Below, piece by piece: positions 26,451 to 35,754 of a DNA stretch of 64,000 nucleotides (positions within the stretch are counted from its first letter, which is position 1; each line of letters begins with the position of its first letter). The stretch covers positions 1 to 64,000 of the forward strand of contig JANWYV010000015.1 of NCBI GenBank assembly GCA_025055075.1. The letters are read 5' to 3'. Both the position numbers and the translations under genes were made by a program. The stretch is from Blastocatellia bacterium (GTDB lineage Bacteria; Acidobacteriota; Blastocatellia; HR10). Below the pieces are notes generated by a model. That model saw only the letters and a list, made by a program, of their open reading frames with translations. It searched no databases and had not been told where the DNA came from.

Positions 26451-28868
26451 ATGCGGTCGAGGAGAGGGATCGTGTGGTTGCTCGTGGGAATCCTGATGGT
26501 GTTGAATCCGTTGTGGGGGGCATCGCTCCGAGGACGCCCGTCTCCACGGGCTCAAGCACTTCCAGAGACGATCTCCGTCGAGGGGAAGAAGGCCTACATC
26601 CTCATCTTCAAAGAACCTCCGCTTGCTCGATATGAGGGGGGGATTCGCGGGTTGGCAGCGACGAGCTTGCGCGTCGCGCCGCAGAATCGGCGCCAGGGCA
26701 AGTTGAATTTGGAATCTCCAGCTTCGGCGAACTACTTGAGCTATCTCGAAGCTCGACAGGACGTCTTCGTACAGAGGCTTCAGCAACGCGTGCCGGAGGC
26801 GGAGTGGGTATACGCGTACCGAATCGTCCTGAATGGTCTGGCGGTATTGATCCCTGAGGAGCGAGCGGAAGAAATCGCTCGTTGGCCGGAGGTCGCCCGT
26901 TTGGCGCCGGTTCGATTGAATCAATTGTTCGTGGGACCGGCAGCTCCCGCCCCATTAGACGTGAGCAATCCGCTCATGGGGGTTCCAGGGCTTTGGGAAG
27001 CCGTGGGGGGCGCGGAGAACGCTGGGCGCGGGCTCAAGATCGGGATCATTGACAGCGGGGTGGATTTCAGCAATCCCATGTTTCAGGATCCGACACTTGT
27101 GCCTCCCCCCGGGTTCCCCAAGGGGGATCTCACGTTGGCCAATAGTAAGGTGATCGTGGCTAAGGTGATCCCTTCGCTCAAGGATCTCAACGACAGGAAT
27201 CTCAATCCGGGGCACTTCACGGCTCAGGATCTCGTCGGACATGGGACGCATGTGGCCGGAGTCGCGGCTGGTAATTTCGTAGACTTGCGAGGTCGGCCCG
27301 GAGCACGTCCGGTCGTCTTGAGCGGCGTTGCGCCCAAGGCGTTCATTGGGAGCTATCGCGTCTTCGCGCCCAATGCGGCGACGGATAACGTCGTCAAGGC
27401 CATTGAGGAGGCTGTCGCCGATGGGATGGACGTCATCAATATCAGCTTCGGCAGCATCTCGCTTGGCCCTCAGGAAGAGCCTGATCCACAGGTTGAGGCC
27501 GTCGAGAATGCTGTTGCGGCTGGCGTCGTCGTATGCGTCGCGGCGGGCAATTTCGGGCCGGATCGCGCGACGATCACCTCGCCGGGGACGGCTCCGAGCG
27601 CGATCACCGTCGGCGCGGTGACCAATGCGCACGATGGCTTCACGCCGGGCCAGCTTCGCGTCGTTCAGGTGACTTCGCCGGAGGCCCCAGCGCCTGGGCT
27701 CCGGGTCGTCGGCGTGCGCGCCAATCGGTTCCCGGAATCGCTGGTGACGCCGATCGTGGATGCCGATTTGCTCGATAACGGACGATTGGATGGAGGGGGA
27801 TATGGCTGCAACCCCCTTCCCTCGGCACTCGTTCGCGATCGCGCGCTTCTGGTTCAGCGCGGCAATTGCTTGATCCTCACGAAGGCCTTCAACGCCTGGA
27901 TGAGCGGCGCGACGGCGCTCATCATCTACAACAATCAGGAAGCCGGCGACGTGATTGATGCCATTCCCTTGGCTGGGCAATTTCTGCCCACCCTCTTTCT
28001 GCCGCGTTCGAGTGGGCTCGCGTTGAAGAACCTTGTGGCGACGAATGCGACCAACGGTCGGGAGACGATCATCGCTCTGACGCCGGCGAGCGAGCCACTT
28101 GTCTTCGAGCGTCAGCCCAATGTTTTGCTCGATCTCAGCTCGCGCGGGCCGACGCCGACGCGCCTGCTGTTGATCAAGCCCGATGTGGTGACCATTGGCG
28201 GAGGCAGTTACGGACCGGCTCAAGACGACGATCCGCGTGGCGAGAATCGGTTCCCCCGTCCGGATCCGGGATCGCTTCAAACGACGCTTTATGATCCGAG
28301 CGGATTTGTCTTCACCTCCGGCACGAGCTTCGCTGCGCCGCGCGTCGCTGGAGCGGCGGCGCTGCTGCGTCAGCTTCGTCCCGACTGGTCGCCGGCTGAG
28401 ATCAAAGCGGCCTTGATGACGACGGCCGCGCGTCCGACCGGCCCCAACGAGGTTGGACTCGCGCGCATCATGGATCGGGGCGCGGGGCTCGTGGATCTGG
28501 ACGCCGCGCGGCGCGTGCTCGCGCTCGTGGATCCTCCGAGCCATAGCTTCGGGTCAGTCATCGTCGGCACGCCTTCGACACTCATCCGGGAATTCACGAT
28601 CAAGAATCGTTCCCGGTCAGCGGCCGTCTATACGCTTCGAGCGGCGCTCTCCCCTCCGGCGCCATCGTTCCTGAAGGTGGATATCTCGCCGGCGCAGCTC
28701 ACGGTGCCGGCTGGTGGTACGGGGACGTTCACCCTCAAGCTCACTATTGACGCGGGCTCGATCTCGAGCCGGATTGACAGTGAGGGGTTTGTGCTCGTCT
28801 CCGATGGTGGGCAGACGACGCCGCGGCCGCTTTACATCCCGTTCTGGATTCGGACGGCCTCACGATGA
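26451..28868 (+). CDS. Secreted subtilisin-like serine peptidase (S8) with PA domain
   Basis: 805 residues: signal peptide (about 1-37), an I9-like propeptide (about 42-160), the S8 domain with Asp201 (IIDSGVD), His264 (GHGTHVAG) and Ser626 (GTSFAAPRVAGAAALL), and a protease-associated (PA) domain inserted at about 410-545 (LLVQRGNCLILTKAFNAWMSGA). A C-terminal beta-sandwich (about 695-805, FTIKNRSRSAAVYTL) follows. The triad is complete, so it should be an active extracellular endopeptidase. GGAGGAG precedes the ATG. An M1 aminopeptidase follows 19 bases later, which suggests joint breakdown of external protein. Confidence 0.95.
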   Translation: MRSRRGIVWLLVGILMVLNPLWGASLRGRPSPRAQALPETISVEGKKAYILIFKEPPLARYEGGIRGLAATSLRVAPQNRRQGKLNLESPASANYLSYLEARQDVFVQRLQQRVPEAEWVYAYRIVLNGLAVLIPEERAEEIARWPEVARLAPVRLNQLFVGPAAPAPLDVSNPLMGVPGLWEAVGGAENAGRGLKIGIIDSGVDFSNPMFQDPTLVPPPGFPKGDLTLANSKVIVAKVIPSLKDLNDRNLNPGHFTAQDLVGHGTHVAGVAAGNFVDLRGRPGARPVVLSGVAPKAFIGSYRVFAPNAATDNVVKAIEEAVADGMDVINISFGSISLGPQEEPDPQVEAVENAVAAGVVVCVAAGNFGPDRATITSPGTAPSAITVGAVTNAHDGFTPGQLRVVQVTSPEAPAPGLRVVGVRANRFPESLVTPIVDADLLDNGRLDGGGYGCNPLPSALVRDRALLVQRGNCLILTKAFNAWMSGATALIIYNNQEAGDVIDAIPLAGQFLPTLFLPRSSGLALKNLVATNATNGRETIIALTPASEPLVFERQPNVLLDLSSRGPTPTRLLLIKPDVVTIGGGSYGPAQDDDPRGENRFPRPDPGSLQTTLYDPSGFVFTSGTSFAAPRVAGAAALLRQLRPDWSPAEIKAALMTTAARPTGPNEVGLARIMDRGAGLVDLDAARRVLALVDPPSHSFGSVIVGTPSTLIREFTIKNRSRSAAVYTLRAALSPPAPSFLKVDISPAQLTVPAGGTGTFTLKLTIDAGSISSRIDSEGFVLVSDGGQTTPRPLYIPFWIRTASR

Positions 28869-28887
28869 TTCCGAGGGCGTCATCAGC

Positions 28888-30675
28888 ATGTGGCTTCACC
28901 GACTCCTCCGGATCGGCTCTCGATTCGCTCGCGCGAACTCTCGCGCGGGGCTGCTCCTTGTGCTCGGGCTCTCGCTGGGAGCGCCAACGCTCTCTTCCGG
29001 CACGATCTGGCGCTCCTCGGAGGCTGAGAAATGGCGCGGACGAGTGGAGGGAGCGATCTCCGCTCGCCGCGCTGTTGAGCCGCAGCCGCTTGATGTCGAG
29101 CATTACGTGCTGCAGATCACGCTGTTTCCCGAAGCGCGCCGAATCCAGGGGCGCGTGACACTTCGTGGTCGGACGACAGCTTCGGTTGAGAGCCTTCGGG
29201 TTGACCTTCTCACTGCGCTTACGGTCACTCGCGTATTGTGGGAGGGCGCGCCGATCGCTTTCACTCACGCGGACGATCGGGTGCGAGTGCCGATTCCGCT
29301 CGCCCGCGGGCAGACATTCACGCTCACCATCGAATACGTCGGGCGGCCGGCGCTGCTTGGACGGCTGCCGAGCGGGATGTTCTTCAGCGAGCATGCCGGC
29401 TTCCCCGTCGTCGCGACGTTGAGTCAGCCGAATGGTGCGCCTGCGTGGTGGCCATGTGTGGACGATCCCGCGGACAAAGCGACAGCCGATATCGAAGTGA
29501 CCGTCCCCCCCGGATATCTCGTCGCCTCCAACGGACTCCTCGAGGATGTGCGTCTGCATCCCGATGGATGGCGCACGTATGTATGGCGAGAGCGGTATCC
29601 AATTGCGACTTACCTCATCTCGATCGCGGCCACGAACTTCGTGCAATTTTCGGACGTTTATCGAGCGCGCGACGGCACGATGATGCCGCTCGTCTACTAC
29701 GTCTATCCGGAGCACTTGGATCGCGCGCGGCGCGCCTTCCCCATCACTCGTGAGGCGCTGCGCGTGTTCGCCGAACTGTTCGGCGAGTATCCCTTCCTCG
29801 CCGAGAAGTATGGTATGGCCGAATTCCCGTGGAGCGGCGCCATGGAGCATCAGACGATGACAAGCATCGGATCGTCCGTTCTCACCCATGTGGATACGAT
29901 CGTGCATGAGGCCGCCCATCAGTGGTGGGGGAACATGGTGACGCCCCGCACGTGGCACGATATTTGGCTGAGCGAAGGTTTCGCCACCTACAGCGAGGTC
30001 CTCTTTCGCGAGCACATGTATGGAGCCGATCCCGGTCAGCTTCTTCGCCAACGGGATGATGGACTCGCAGCGGGGCGGTTGCGAGGGACCGTATACGCTG
30101 AGGACGCGACGGATCCCTTCGATGACATCCCGGCCATTTACACGAAGGGGGCGTGGGTGCTGCACATGCTTCGGTATCTTCTTGGCGACGATCGCTTCTT
30201 CGCCGCGCTGCGGGAATATGGGCGGCGTTTCGCCTATGCGAACGCGAGCACCAATGACCTCGAGCGCGTCTTCTCAGAATTCTATGGCGAATCGCTCGAA
30301 TGGTTCTTCGAGCAGTGGGTCTATACCCCCATGCGTCCGATCTATGCGTTCAGTTGGTCGGTCCATCCCGAGAGCGAGAGCTATCAGTTGCGTCTCCGGC
30401 TGCAGCAGCGGCAGACCCATCTGATCGCGCGGCGGAATCCGACGCTCCCCCCAATTTACATCATGCCCGTGGAGTTCACCCTTTACTACGCGGACGGGAC
30501 GTCCGAAGTGAAGCGCGTGTGGAACCGCGCGCGGGAGGAGGAGTTCACGTTCGCTCTGAAGCGCCCTCCCGTGCGCGTCACCTTCGACGAACGGGGATGG
30601 ATTTTGAAGGAGATGCGCGCAAGCCTCGCAGGGCCTGCGGCCGTCAGGACGCCGTCATGGCGCCGCGTCCGGTGA
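28888..30675 (+). CDS. Secreted M1-family aminopeptidase
   Basis: 595 residues. A signal peptide is predicted at about 1-38 (AGLLLVLGLSLGAPTLSSG). The GAMEN-type exopeptidase motif appears as SGAMEHQ (Asn replaced by His, as in several bacterial subgroups). The zinc site HEAAHQ-x17-SE gives His340, Glu341, His344 and Glu363. The N-terminal beta domain is at about 65-255. It removes N-terminal residues from peptides, probably those made by the adjacent subtilase. The ATG at 28888 was chosen because the upstream in-frame sequence overlaps the subtilase. Confidence 0.92.
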   Translation: MWLHRLLRIGSRFARANSRAGLLLVLGLSLGAPTLSSGTIWRSSEAEKWRGRVEGAISARRAVEPQPLDVEHYVLQITLFPEARRIQGRVTLRGRTTASVESLRVDLLTALTVTRVLWEGAPIAFTHADDRVRVPIPLARGQTFTLTIEYVGRPALLGRLPSGMFFSEHAGFPVVATLSQPNGAPAWWPCVDDPADKATADIEVTVPPGYLVASNGLLEDVRLHPDGWRTYVWRERYPIATYLISIAATNFVQFSDVYRARDGTMMPLVYYVYPEHLDRARRAFPITREALRVFAELFGEYPFLAEKYGMAEFPWSGAMEHQTMTSIGSSVLTHVDTIVHEAAHQWWGNMVTPRTWHDIWLSEGFATYSEVLFREHMYGADPGQLLRQRDDGLAAGRLRGTVYAEDATDPFDDIPAIYTKGAWVLHMLRYLLGDDRFFAALREYGRRFAYANASTNDLERVFSEFYGESLEWFFEQWVYTPMRPIYAFSWSVHPESESYQLRLRLQQRQTHLIARRNPTLPPIYIMPVEFTLYYADGTSEVKRVWNRAREEEFTFALKRPPVRVTFDERGWILKEMRASLAGPAAVRTPSWRRVR

Positions 30676-30752
30676 AACGAAATGTGCGCATCGGCGCGTC
30701 CTTTTCCAGGAGATATCGTGGACCCCTTGCGTCGAAGGGGAGTAGCGTCTCC

Positions 30753-30782
30753 TTGACAGCAAATGAGGGGGACCGATATACT
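30753..30782 (+). promoter_or_regulatory. Strong promoter of the six-TM protein gene
   Basis: A perfect TTGACA (30753-30758), an 18-base spacer and TATACT (30777-30782), 45 bases before the ATG. Confidence 0.65.
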
Positions 30783-30827
30783 CACGCGCGTTTTCGGGGA
30801 AGATTGCGGGAAAGGAGTGCGAGAGGG

Positions 30828-31541
30828 ATGAATGTCGTAGAGACGCCGGCGGAAGCGGGACCGCTGAAAAGGTACCATGTGCTGGTCCTCGCGTATTTCC
30901 TCAGCGTCTTGATGGTGCAGCTTGCGGTGGCGTATCGGTACATCGGTTTGTTCCCGCCGGAATGGCGCGGCCTCTTCGCGATGACCGTCCTCATGTTCTT
31001 CCTCTTCCAGTCGTTCTTCATGGTGGCGGTCGTGCCGCTCGGCATGACGTTCATCTACTGCTGGCTCTATCTGATCGACATCAAGGCGCGAGTGCGCAGC
31101 CTGTATGCGATCGTAGCGGCCTCGCTTCTGCCCTTCGTCCTCTTGCTGGCGATCAGCCTCATCTACGTGGCCCTCATCATGGATGTGCGCGTGCCGCCGA
31201 CGCAAGATGTCCAGGAGCTGGCCGAATTGATTCGCGCCGATCTCATGAGCAAGCGCTTTCCGATTCGGGGATTAGGTGCGGCGGCGGCGATCGCGAGCGT
31301 GCTCATCTGCGCGTATGAGATTCGGCGACGGCTTGCGCTCGGGGAGCTGCTGCGACGACGGATCGAGCAGGGGCCAGCTTGGCTCCAGCGCTTGTCCGGA
31401 AAGGTGGATTTGAGCGTGATCGTCGCGTTGCTCATCCCGCTGACGTTCGCCGGATCGCTGTATCTCTTCAATCGAGTGGGGAGCGCGATCGCCGGGAATT
31501 TCTGGGAGAAGTTGAATCTGCCGGTCCCCCCGCCTCAGTGA
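30828..31541 (+). CDS. Integral membrane protein, about six helices; function unknown
   Basis: 237 residues from the ATG at 30828, with AAAGGAG upstream. Hydrophobic segments at roughly 18-40, 48-66, 70-88, 92-118, 147-165 and 205-225 suggest six membrane helices. A Yip1-like arrangement is possible but no motif proves it. A consensus promoter directly upstream suggests strong expression. It starts a run of small plus-strand genes (SCP2, DinB, FxLYD). Confidence 0.72.
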   Translation: MNVVETPAEAGPLKRYHVLVLAYFLSVLMVQLAVAYRYIGLFPPEWRGLFAMTVLMFFLFQSFFMVAVVPLGMTFIYCWLYLIDIKARVRSLYAIVAASLLPFVLLLAISLIYVALIMDVRVPPTQDVQELAELIRADLMSKRFPIRGLGAAAAIASVLICAYEIRRRLALGELLRRRIEQGPAWLQRLSGKVDLSVIVALLIPLTFAGSLYLFNRVGSAIAGNFWEKLNLPVPPPQ

Positions 31542-31585
31542 GGGGGTATGAACGAAGTGGTTCGAGACGATTGCGAGCGTGTCCT

Positions 31586-31996
31586 ATGACGATCCCTTTT
31601 CCGAGTGCCGAATGGGCACAGGCTCTCCGCGAAGCCATCAACGCGAGTCCCGCATATCGGGAGGCGGCCGCGGATTGGGAAGCCGGGCCGATCGGGTTCG
31701 TCGTTCGTGCGGGAGAAGAGAAGACGTATCTTTGGCTCGATCTGCATCGAGGGGAGTGCCGCGCGGCGGAGTTGGTCTCTCCAGCGGAAGGGGAGCGCGC
31801 GCCGTTTCTCATCTCCGCTGAGTATGAGGATTGGAAGCAGATCTTGCGCGGGCAGCTCGATCCGGTGCGGGCGATCTGGATGGGGAGGCTGAAGGTCCGA
31901 GGGGATCTCTCGCTGCTGTTGCGCTACATGCAGGCGGCTCGCGAGCTGCTCGCTTGCGCCGCGCGTGTGCCCACGCGGTTTCAAGACGAATCGTGA
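31586..31996 (+). CDS. SCP2 sterol-transfer-like domain protein
   Basis: 136 residues. The pattern FVVRAGEEKTYLWLDLHRGEC, then APFLISAEYEDWKQILRGQLDP, then GRLKVRGDLSLLLRYMQAA matches the hydrophobic-tunnel fold of SCP2-like proteins, which bind lipids or acyl-CoA. No catalytic role is implied. The ATG at 31586 has no strong ribosome site; it follows the membrane-protein gene by 44 bases and precedes a DinB gene by 14. Confidence 0.78.
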   Translation: MTIPFPSAEWAQALREAINASPAYREAAADWEAGPIGFVVRAGEEKTYLWLDLHRGECRAAELVSPAEGERAPFLISAEYEDWKQILRGQLDPVRAIWMGRLKVRGDLSLLLRYMQAARELLACAARVPTRFQDES

Positions 31997-32010
31997 GGGG
32001 AGCGAATCCG

Positions 32011-32529
32011 ATGTGGCCGGATTCAGCGAGAGCGGGGACGACGATGCGAACTGCGGAACGCCTTCGGGCTCATGTGCAGAGCGTTCGCGCGCGAACGCTC
32101 GCGGTGCTTCGCCATATCCCGCGGGATCGGGTGAATTGGCGGCCGGCCGAGGGAATGCTCACGCTCGGGCAGCTTGTGCGGCATCTTGCCCAATCCGAGA
32201 TGATGTGGCAAGAGGTCGTGAAAGGGCATTGGGATTTGAAGCAATTGCTGGCCGTGCGCCGCGATCTGGATCTGATCGAAGCCACCGGTCCGGTGGAGAA
32301 TCTCATGGCCGAGCTGACGCTCCTTGAGGTGACGCATCAGCAGACGCTGGAGCTGCTCGCGACGCTCACGGATGAGGATTTGGCGCGCTCGATGAATGGA
32401 CTGGCGGGTCGCGTGACGCTCTACGATGTGATCCTCGGCCTTTGCGAGCACGAGGCGCATCATCGCGGGCAGATCGTGGCATATCTGCGAATGCTGGGCG
32501 TCGAGCATCCCTCCCCTTGGGGATTTTGA
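32011..32529 (+). CDS. DinB/YfiT-family putative metal-dependent protein
   Basis: 172 residues from the ATG at 32011, which has GAGGGG 10 bases upstream; an in-frame ATG at 32044 would give a shorter form. The four-helix bundle of DinB proteins is evident, with the putative metal histidines in LVRHLAQSE (first) and HEAHHRGQI (second and third). Known relatives include thiol transferases (BstA, mycothiol enzymes); the thiol and substrate here are unknown. Confidence 0.85.
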   Translation: MWPDSARAGTTMRTAERLRAHVQSVRARTLAVLRHIPRDRVNWRPAEGMLTLGQLVRHLAQSEMMWQEVVKGHWDLKQLLAVRRDLDLIEATGPVENLMAELTLLEVTHQQTLELLATLTDEDLARSMNGLAGRVTLYDVILGLCEHEAHHRGQIVAYLRMLGVEHPSPWGF

Positions 32530-32590
32530 GCCCCGATCGTGTCTCCGATGACGCGCGAACCTTGAGGTCGCGCGAGTGAGACCTTCGCCC

Positions 32591-32619
32591 TTGTCCTCTC
32601 CAGGCCGAAGCGGTATAAG
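32591..32619 (+). promoter_or_regulatory. Promoter of the FxLYD-like gene
   Basis: TTGTCC (32591-32596), a 17-base spacer and TATAAG (32614-32619), 27 bases before the ATG. Confidence 0.5.
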
Positions 32620-32646
32620 TGTAAGGAGACCATCGTGAGGGGGGAT

Positions 32647-33165
32647 ATGTTCACACCACCTTTGGAGCACGAGGAGCGCGAGCAACGGCGGAGGCAATGG
32701 AGGATCCTGGTGCTCACCCTTGCGGGGTTCGCTCTCATTGCGGGGCTTCTCCTCTATTGGAGCGCGCGGCGCACGACATCGGGACCGGGTGGGGTGGCAG
32801 GAACGGCGCTGACGGGATTCGTCTCAGCGGGTTCGCCGGAGTTCGAGGCGTATCGCCGCTTCGTGACAGTGGAGGATCAAGAGGCGACTCAGGCGCAAAA
32901 CCTCATCGGGCAAAAGCAAGTCGTCGTTTACGGGCGGCTCACCAATCGGGGCACGCGCACGCTCACGGGCGTGCAGGTTCGGGCGATTGTCTACGATCTG
33001 GAGGATCGGCCTGTGGCTGAACGCACGGCCTTCCCTATTCCGCGTCGCCGACCGAGCTTGGGGCCGAACGAATCCATGATCATTCAGGTCAACGTGGACA
33101 ATGTCCCGCCGAAGGCGGACCTAGCGCGGTTCGAGATCGTGGTCGAAGGATTGCGGTTCCAATGA
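32647..33165 (+). CDS. Membrane-anchored FxLYD/DUF2393-like protein
   Basis: 172 residues; the ATG at 32647 directly follows GAGGGGGGAT. One membrane helix (about 20-40: ILVLTLAGFALIAGLLLYW), then an extracytoplasmic beta-sandwich with the YGRLTNRGTRTLTGVQVRAIVYD core and an ESMIIQVNV strand, resembling FxLYD/DUF2393 domains. These are binding or structural domains without known catalysis. It precedes a secreted cyclophilin. Confidence 0.72.
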   Translation: MFTPPLEHEEREQRRRQWRILVLTLAGFALIAGLLLYWSARRTTSGPGGVAGTALTGFVSAGSPEFEAYRRFVTVEDQEATQAQNLIGQKQVVVYGRLTNRGTRTLTGVQVRAIVYDLEDRPVAERTAFPIPRRRPSLGPNESMIIQVNVDNVPPKADLARFEIVVEGLRFQ

Positions 33166-33247
33166 CCGTCTGGCCGATTGAGCAGATGTGTGCGCGACTG
33201 CGCGGCCTTCCGCCCTCGCTCGCCTCTCGACATGGGGAGGATGGGTC

Positions 33248-33874
33248 ATGAGGAGAATGTGTGTCTCTAGTTGGGGAATGATGAGTTTTGCGCTGGCGCT
33301 CGTGCTCGTCTCCGGAGTCTGGGGCCAGCAGCGGCCTTCTGCGCCGGCGCGTCGCGCTCCGGGCCTATATGCCATCTTCGAGACGAGCATGGGGCGGATC
33401 GTATGTCGGCTCTTCGAGCAGGAGACGCCGAAGACCGTCGCCAACTTCGTCGGCTTAGCCGAGGGGACTAAAGAACACCTGTCGCCGCGCACGGGGCGGA
33501 AGATCAAGAAGCGATTTTACGATGGCCTGATGTTCCATCGCGTCATCCCGAACTTCATCATTCAGTCGGGGGATCCGACGGCGACCGGACGCTATACGCC
33601 GGGCTATACGTTCGAGGACGAGATTCGTCCGAACCTGAAATTCGACAAGCCGGGACGCCTGGCGATGGCCAATCGCGGGCCCAATACGAATGGGAGTCAA
33701 TTCTTCATCACGGTGGCGCCGGCACCGCATTTGAATGGCAAGCATACGATCTTCGGCGAGGTCGTCGAAGGATTAGATGTGGCGCGGCGCATCGCCAACG
33801 TCCCGCGCGACGCGACGGACAAGCCGATCAATCCGGTGCTCATCCAGAAGGTGATCATCGAGCGCGTGAAGTGA
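33248..33874 (+). CDS. Secreted cyclophilin-type peptidyl-prolyl isomerase
   Basis: 208 residues from the ATG at 33248 (GGGAGG at 8 bases). A signal peptide (about 1-26, ending in SGVWGQ) is followed by a cyclophilin domain (about 38-208) with FHRVIPNFIIQSGDP, GSQFFITVAPAPHLNGKHTIFG and the substrate-contact Arg/Phe/His set. It speeds proline isomerisation during folding of exported proteins, fitting the many secreted enzymes nearby. An insert, KEHLSPRTGRKIKK, lies after the GLAEGT segment, as in several bacterial periplasmic members. Confidence 0.94.
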   Translation: MRRMCVSSWGMMSFALALVLVSGVWGQQRPSAPARRAPGLYAIFETSMGRIVCRLFEQETPKTVANFVGLAEGTKEHLSPRTGRKIKKRFYDGLMFHRVIPNFIIQSGDPTATGRYTPGYTFEDEIRPNLKFDKPGRLAMANRGPNTNGSQFFITVAPAPHLNGKHTIFGEVVEGLDVARRIANVPRDATDKPINPVLIQKVIIERVK

Positions 33875-33946
33875 CGCCAGGCGATCTGATCGCCACTCTG
33901 GGCCCGCCTCGCGAGTGATTCCCGTGGTGGGCGATGAGGAGGGGAT

Positions 33947-35683
33947 ATGAAGTTCGCTACCCTGGTGGAGTATTTCGAGCGTCTGGAAGGGACGACCAAG
34001 CGGCTGGAGATGTTCGACATCTTGAGCGAGCTGTTTCGCGAGGTGGGGGCTGAGGAGATCGCTCCAGTCGTTTATCTGCTGGAGGAGCAGCTGGCCCCTC
34101 CCTTCCGGGGCCTTGAGATCGGGATGGCCGAGAAGCTCGTATTGCGAGCCATTGCGAAAGCCACCGGCGTTGACGAATCGCGCGTCCTGACGCTCTACAA
34201 GAAGCTGGGCGATCCGGGGCTGGTCGTCGAGCGATTGAAAGAAGCGCCTGCGCGCGGCAAGCTCACCGTCGCCTCCGTCTATGCGCGGCTGATGGAGATT
34301 GCCGAGCAAAGCGGCGAGGGGAGCGTCGAACGCAAGGTGCAGGGGCTCAGCGCATTGCTCGCGGAGGTGGGGCCAAAAGAAGCGCGTTACATCGCGCGGT
34401 TTGTCATGGGACGCTTGCGCTTGGGGATTGGCGATCCTACGATCCTGGATGCGCTCTCAAAAGCGGTAGCGGGCGATCGGAGTTTGAGGCCAGATCTGGA
34501 GCGCGCGTACAACCTTTGTTCGGATCTGGGACTGGTGGCGCGGACGCTTCGGGAGCGCGGCCTGGAGGGGATTCGCGCCTTTCGAGTTCGCGTCGGGCAT
34601 CCAATTCGCATGGCCTTGGCCGAGCGCTTGCCGACGGCCGAGGAGATCATCCGGCGGCTCGGACGCTGCGCCGTCGAGGTGAAGATTGATGGGTTCCGCT
34701 GTCAGGTGCACAAACAAGGGGATGCGGTCGAGATCTTCTCCCGCAATCTCGAACGCACGACGCCGATGTTCCCGGATATCGTCGAGGGGGTGCGACGACA
34801 GATCACCGCGCGCGAGGCGATCTTCGAGGGTGAAGCCGTGGCCGTGAACGAGGAGACGGGTGAGATCTATCCCTTCCAGGTCACCGTCCAACGCAAGCGC
34901 AAGCATGGGGTCGAGGAGATGGCGCGCGAGTATCCGCTGGTCCTCTACGCCTTCGATCTGCTCTATTGCGACGGCATGGATTACACACCCGAGCCTTATG
35001 AGAAGCGGCGACAGACATTGGAGCGGGTGATTCGTCCGGGCGATCGGTTGAAACTCGCCGAGATGATCATCACCGCTGATCCCAAGGCCGTGGAGCGGTT
35101 CTTCGAGCAAAGCATCGAGCGCGGATTGGAGGGAATTGTTGCCAAGCGGCTCGATGCGCCGTATCAAGCCGGCGCCCGGGGCTTTCATTGGATCAAGCTC
35201 AAGCGCTCGTACAAAGGCGAGCTGAGCGATACGATTGACGTTGTCTTGGTCGGATATTTCTATGGTCGCGGGGCGCGGGCGCGCTTCGGCATCGGGGCCT
35301 TGCTCGGCGCCGTGTACGATGAGGAGAGCGATACGTTCAAGACGATCGCCAAGATCGGAAGCGGATTGAGCGAAGAGGAATGGGAGCGCATTCGGAAGTT
35401 GCTGGATGATCATCGCGTGGCACATCGGCCCGCGCGCGTGGATTCGCTCATTGAGCCCGATGTGTGGGTCGAACCTCGCTATGTCGTGACGGTGCTGGCG
35501 GACGAGATCACGAAGTCGCCAGTGCATACCTGCGGCAAGCGAGGGGAGGAACCGGGCTATGCCCTGCGCTTCCCGCGCGTCGTCGGTTGGATTCGGGAGG
35601 ACAAGAGGCCCGAAGATGCGAACACCGTTCGCGAAATCCTCGAGATGTACGAGATGCAGAAGAAGGTGAAGCTGGCCGGATGA
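33947..35683 (+). CDS. ATP-dependent DNA ligase, archaeal type
   Basis: 578 residues. An all-helical N-terminal DNA-binding domain (about 1-215) is followed by the nucleotidyltransferase domain, with motif I EVKIDGFR (adenylated Lys246), motif III, motif IIIa, motif IV (LEGIVAKRL) and motif V (WIKLKRSYK). The OB-fold domain at about 425-578 ends the protein. Length and layout match LigB/Lig of archaea and some thermophilic bacteria, not bacterial NAD-dependent LigA. It seals nicks using ATP, probably as a repair ligase alongside a LigA elsewhere. GAGGAGGGGAT precedes the ATG. Probably an ancient transfer from archaea (inference). Confidence 0.94.
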   Translation: MKFATLVEYFERLEGTTKRLEMFDILSELFREVGAEEIAPVVYLLEEQLAPPFRGLEIGMAEKLVLRAIAKATGVDESRVLTLYKKLGDPGLVVERLKEAPARGKLTVASVYARLMEIAEQSGEGSVERKVQGLSALLAEVGPKEARYIARFVMGRLRLGIGDPTILDALSKAVAGDRSLRPDLERAYNLCSDLGLVARTLRERGLEGIRAFRVRVGHPIRMALAERLPTAEEIIRRLGRCAVEVKIDGFRCQVHKQGDAVEIFSRNLERTTPMFPDIVEGVRRQITAREAIFEGEAVAVNEETGEIYPFQVTVQRKRKHGVEEMAREYPLVLYAFDLLYCDGMDYTPEPYEKRRQTLERVIRPGDRLKLAEMIITADPKAVERFFEQSIERGLEGIVAKRLDAPYQAGARGFHWIKLKRSYKGELSDTIDVVLVGYFYGRGARARFGIGALLGAVYDEESDTFKTIAKIGSGLSEEEWERIRKLLDDHRVAHRPARVDSLIEPDVWVEPRYVVTVLADEITKSPVHTCGKRGEEPGYALRFPRVVGWIREDKRPEDANTVREILEMYEMQKKVKLAG

Positions 35684-35754
35684 TATTCGCGTCGGAATTC
35701 TGGCTGGGAGGGTGAGACTCCGGACCTTCTCGGTGGTGATCTCATCTCGGTCGT

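Noticed and set aside
26955-28544. 529-codon open frame opposite the subtilase.
   Set aside because: The sense strand has the full catalytic triad; the antisense product is shadow sequence.
34457-35527. 356-codon open frame opposite the DNA ligase.
   Set aside because: Shadow of the ligase reading frame.
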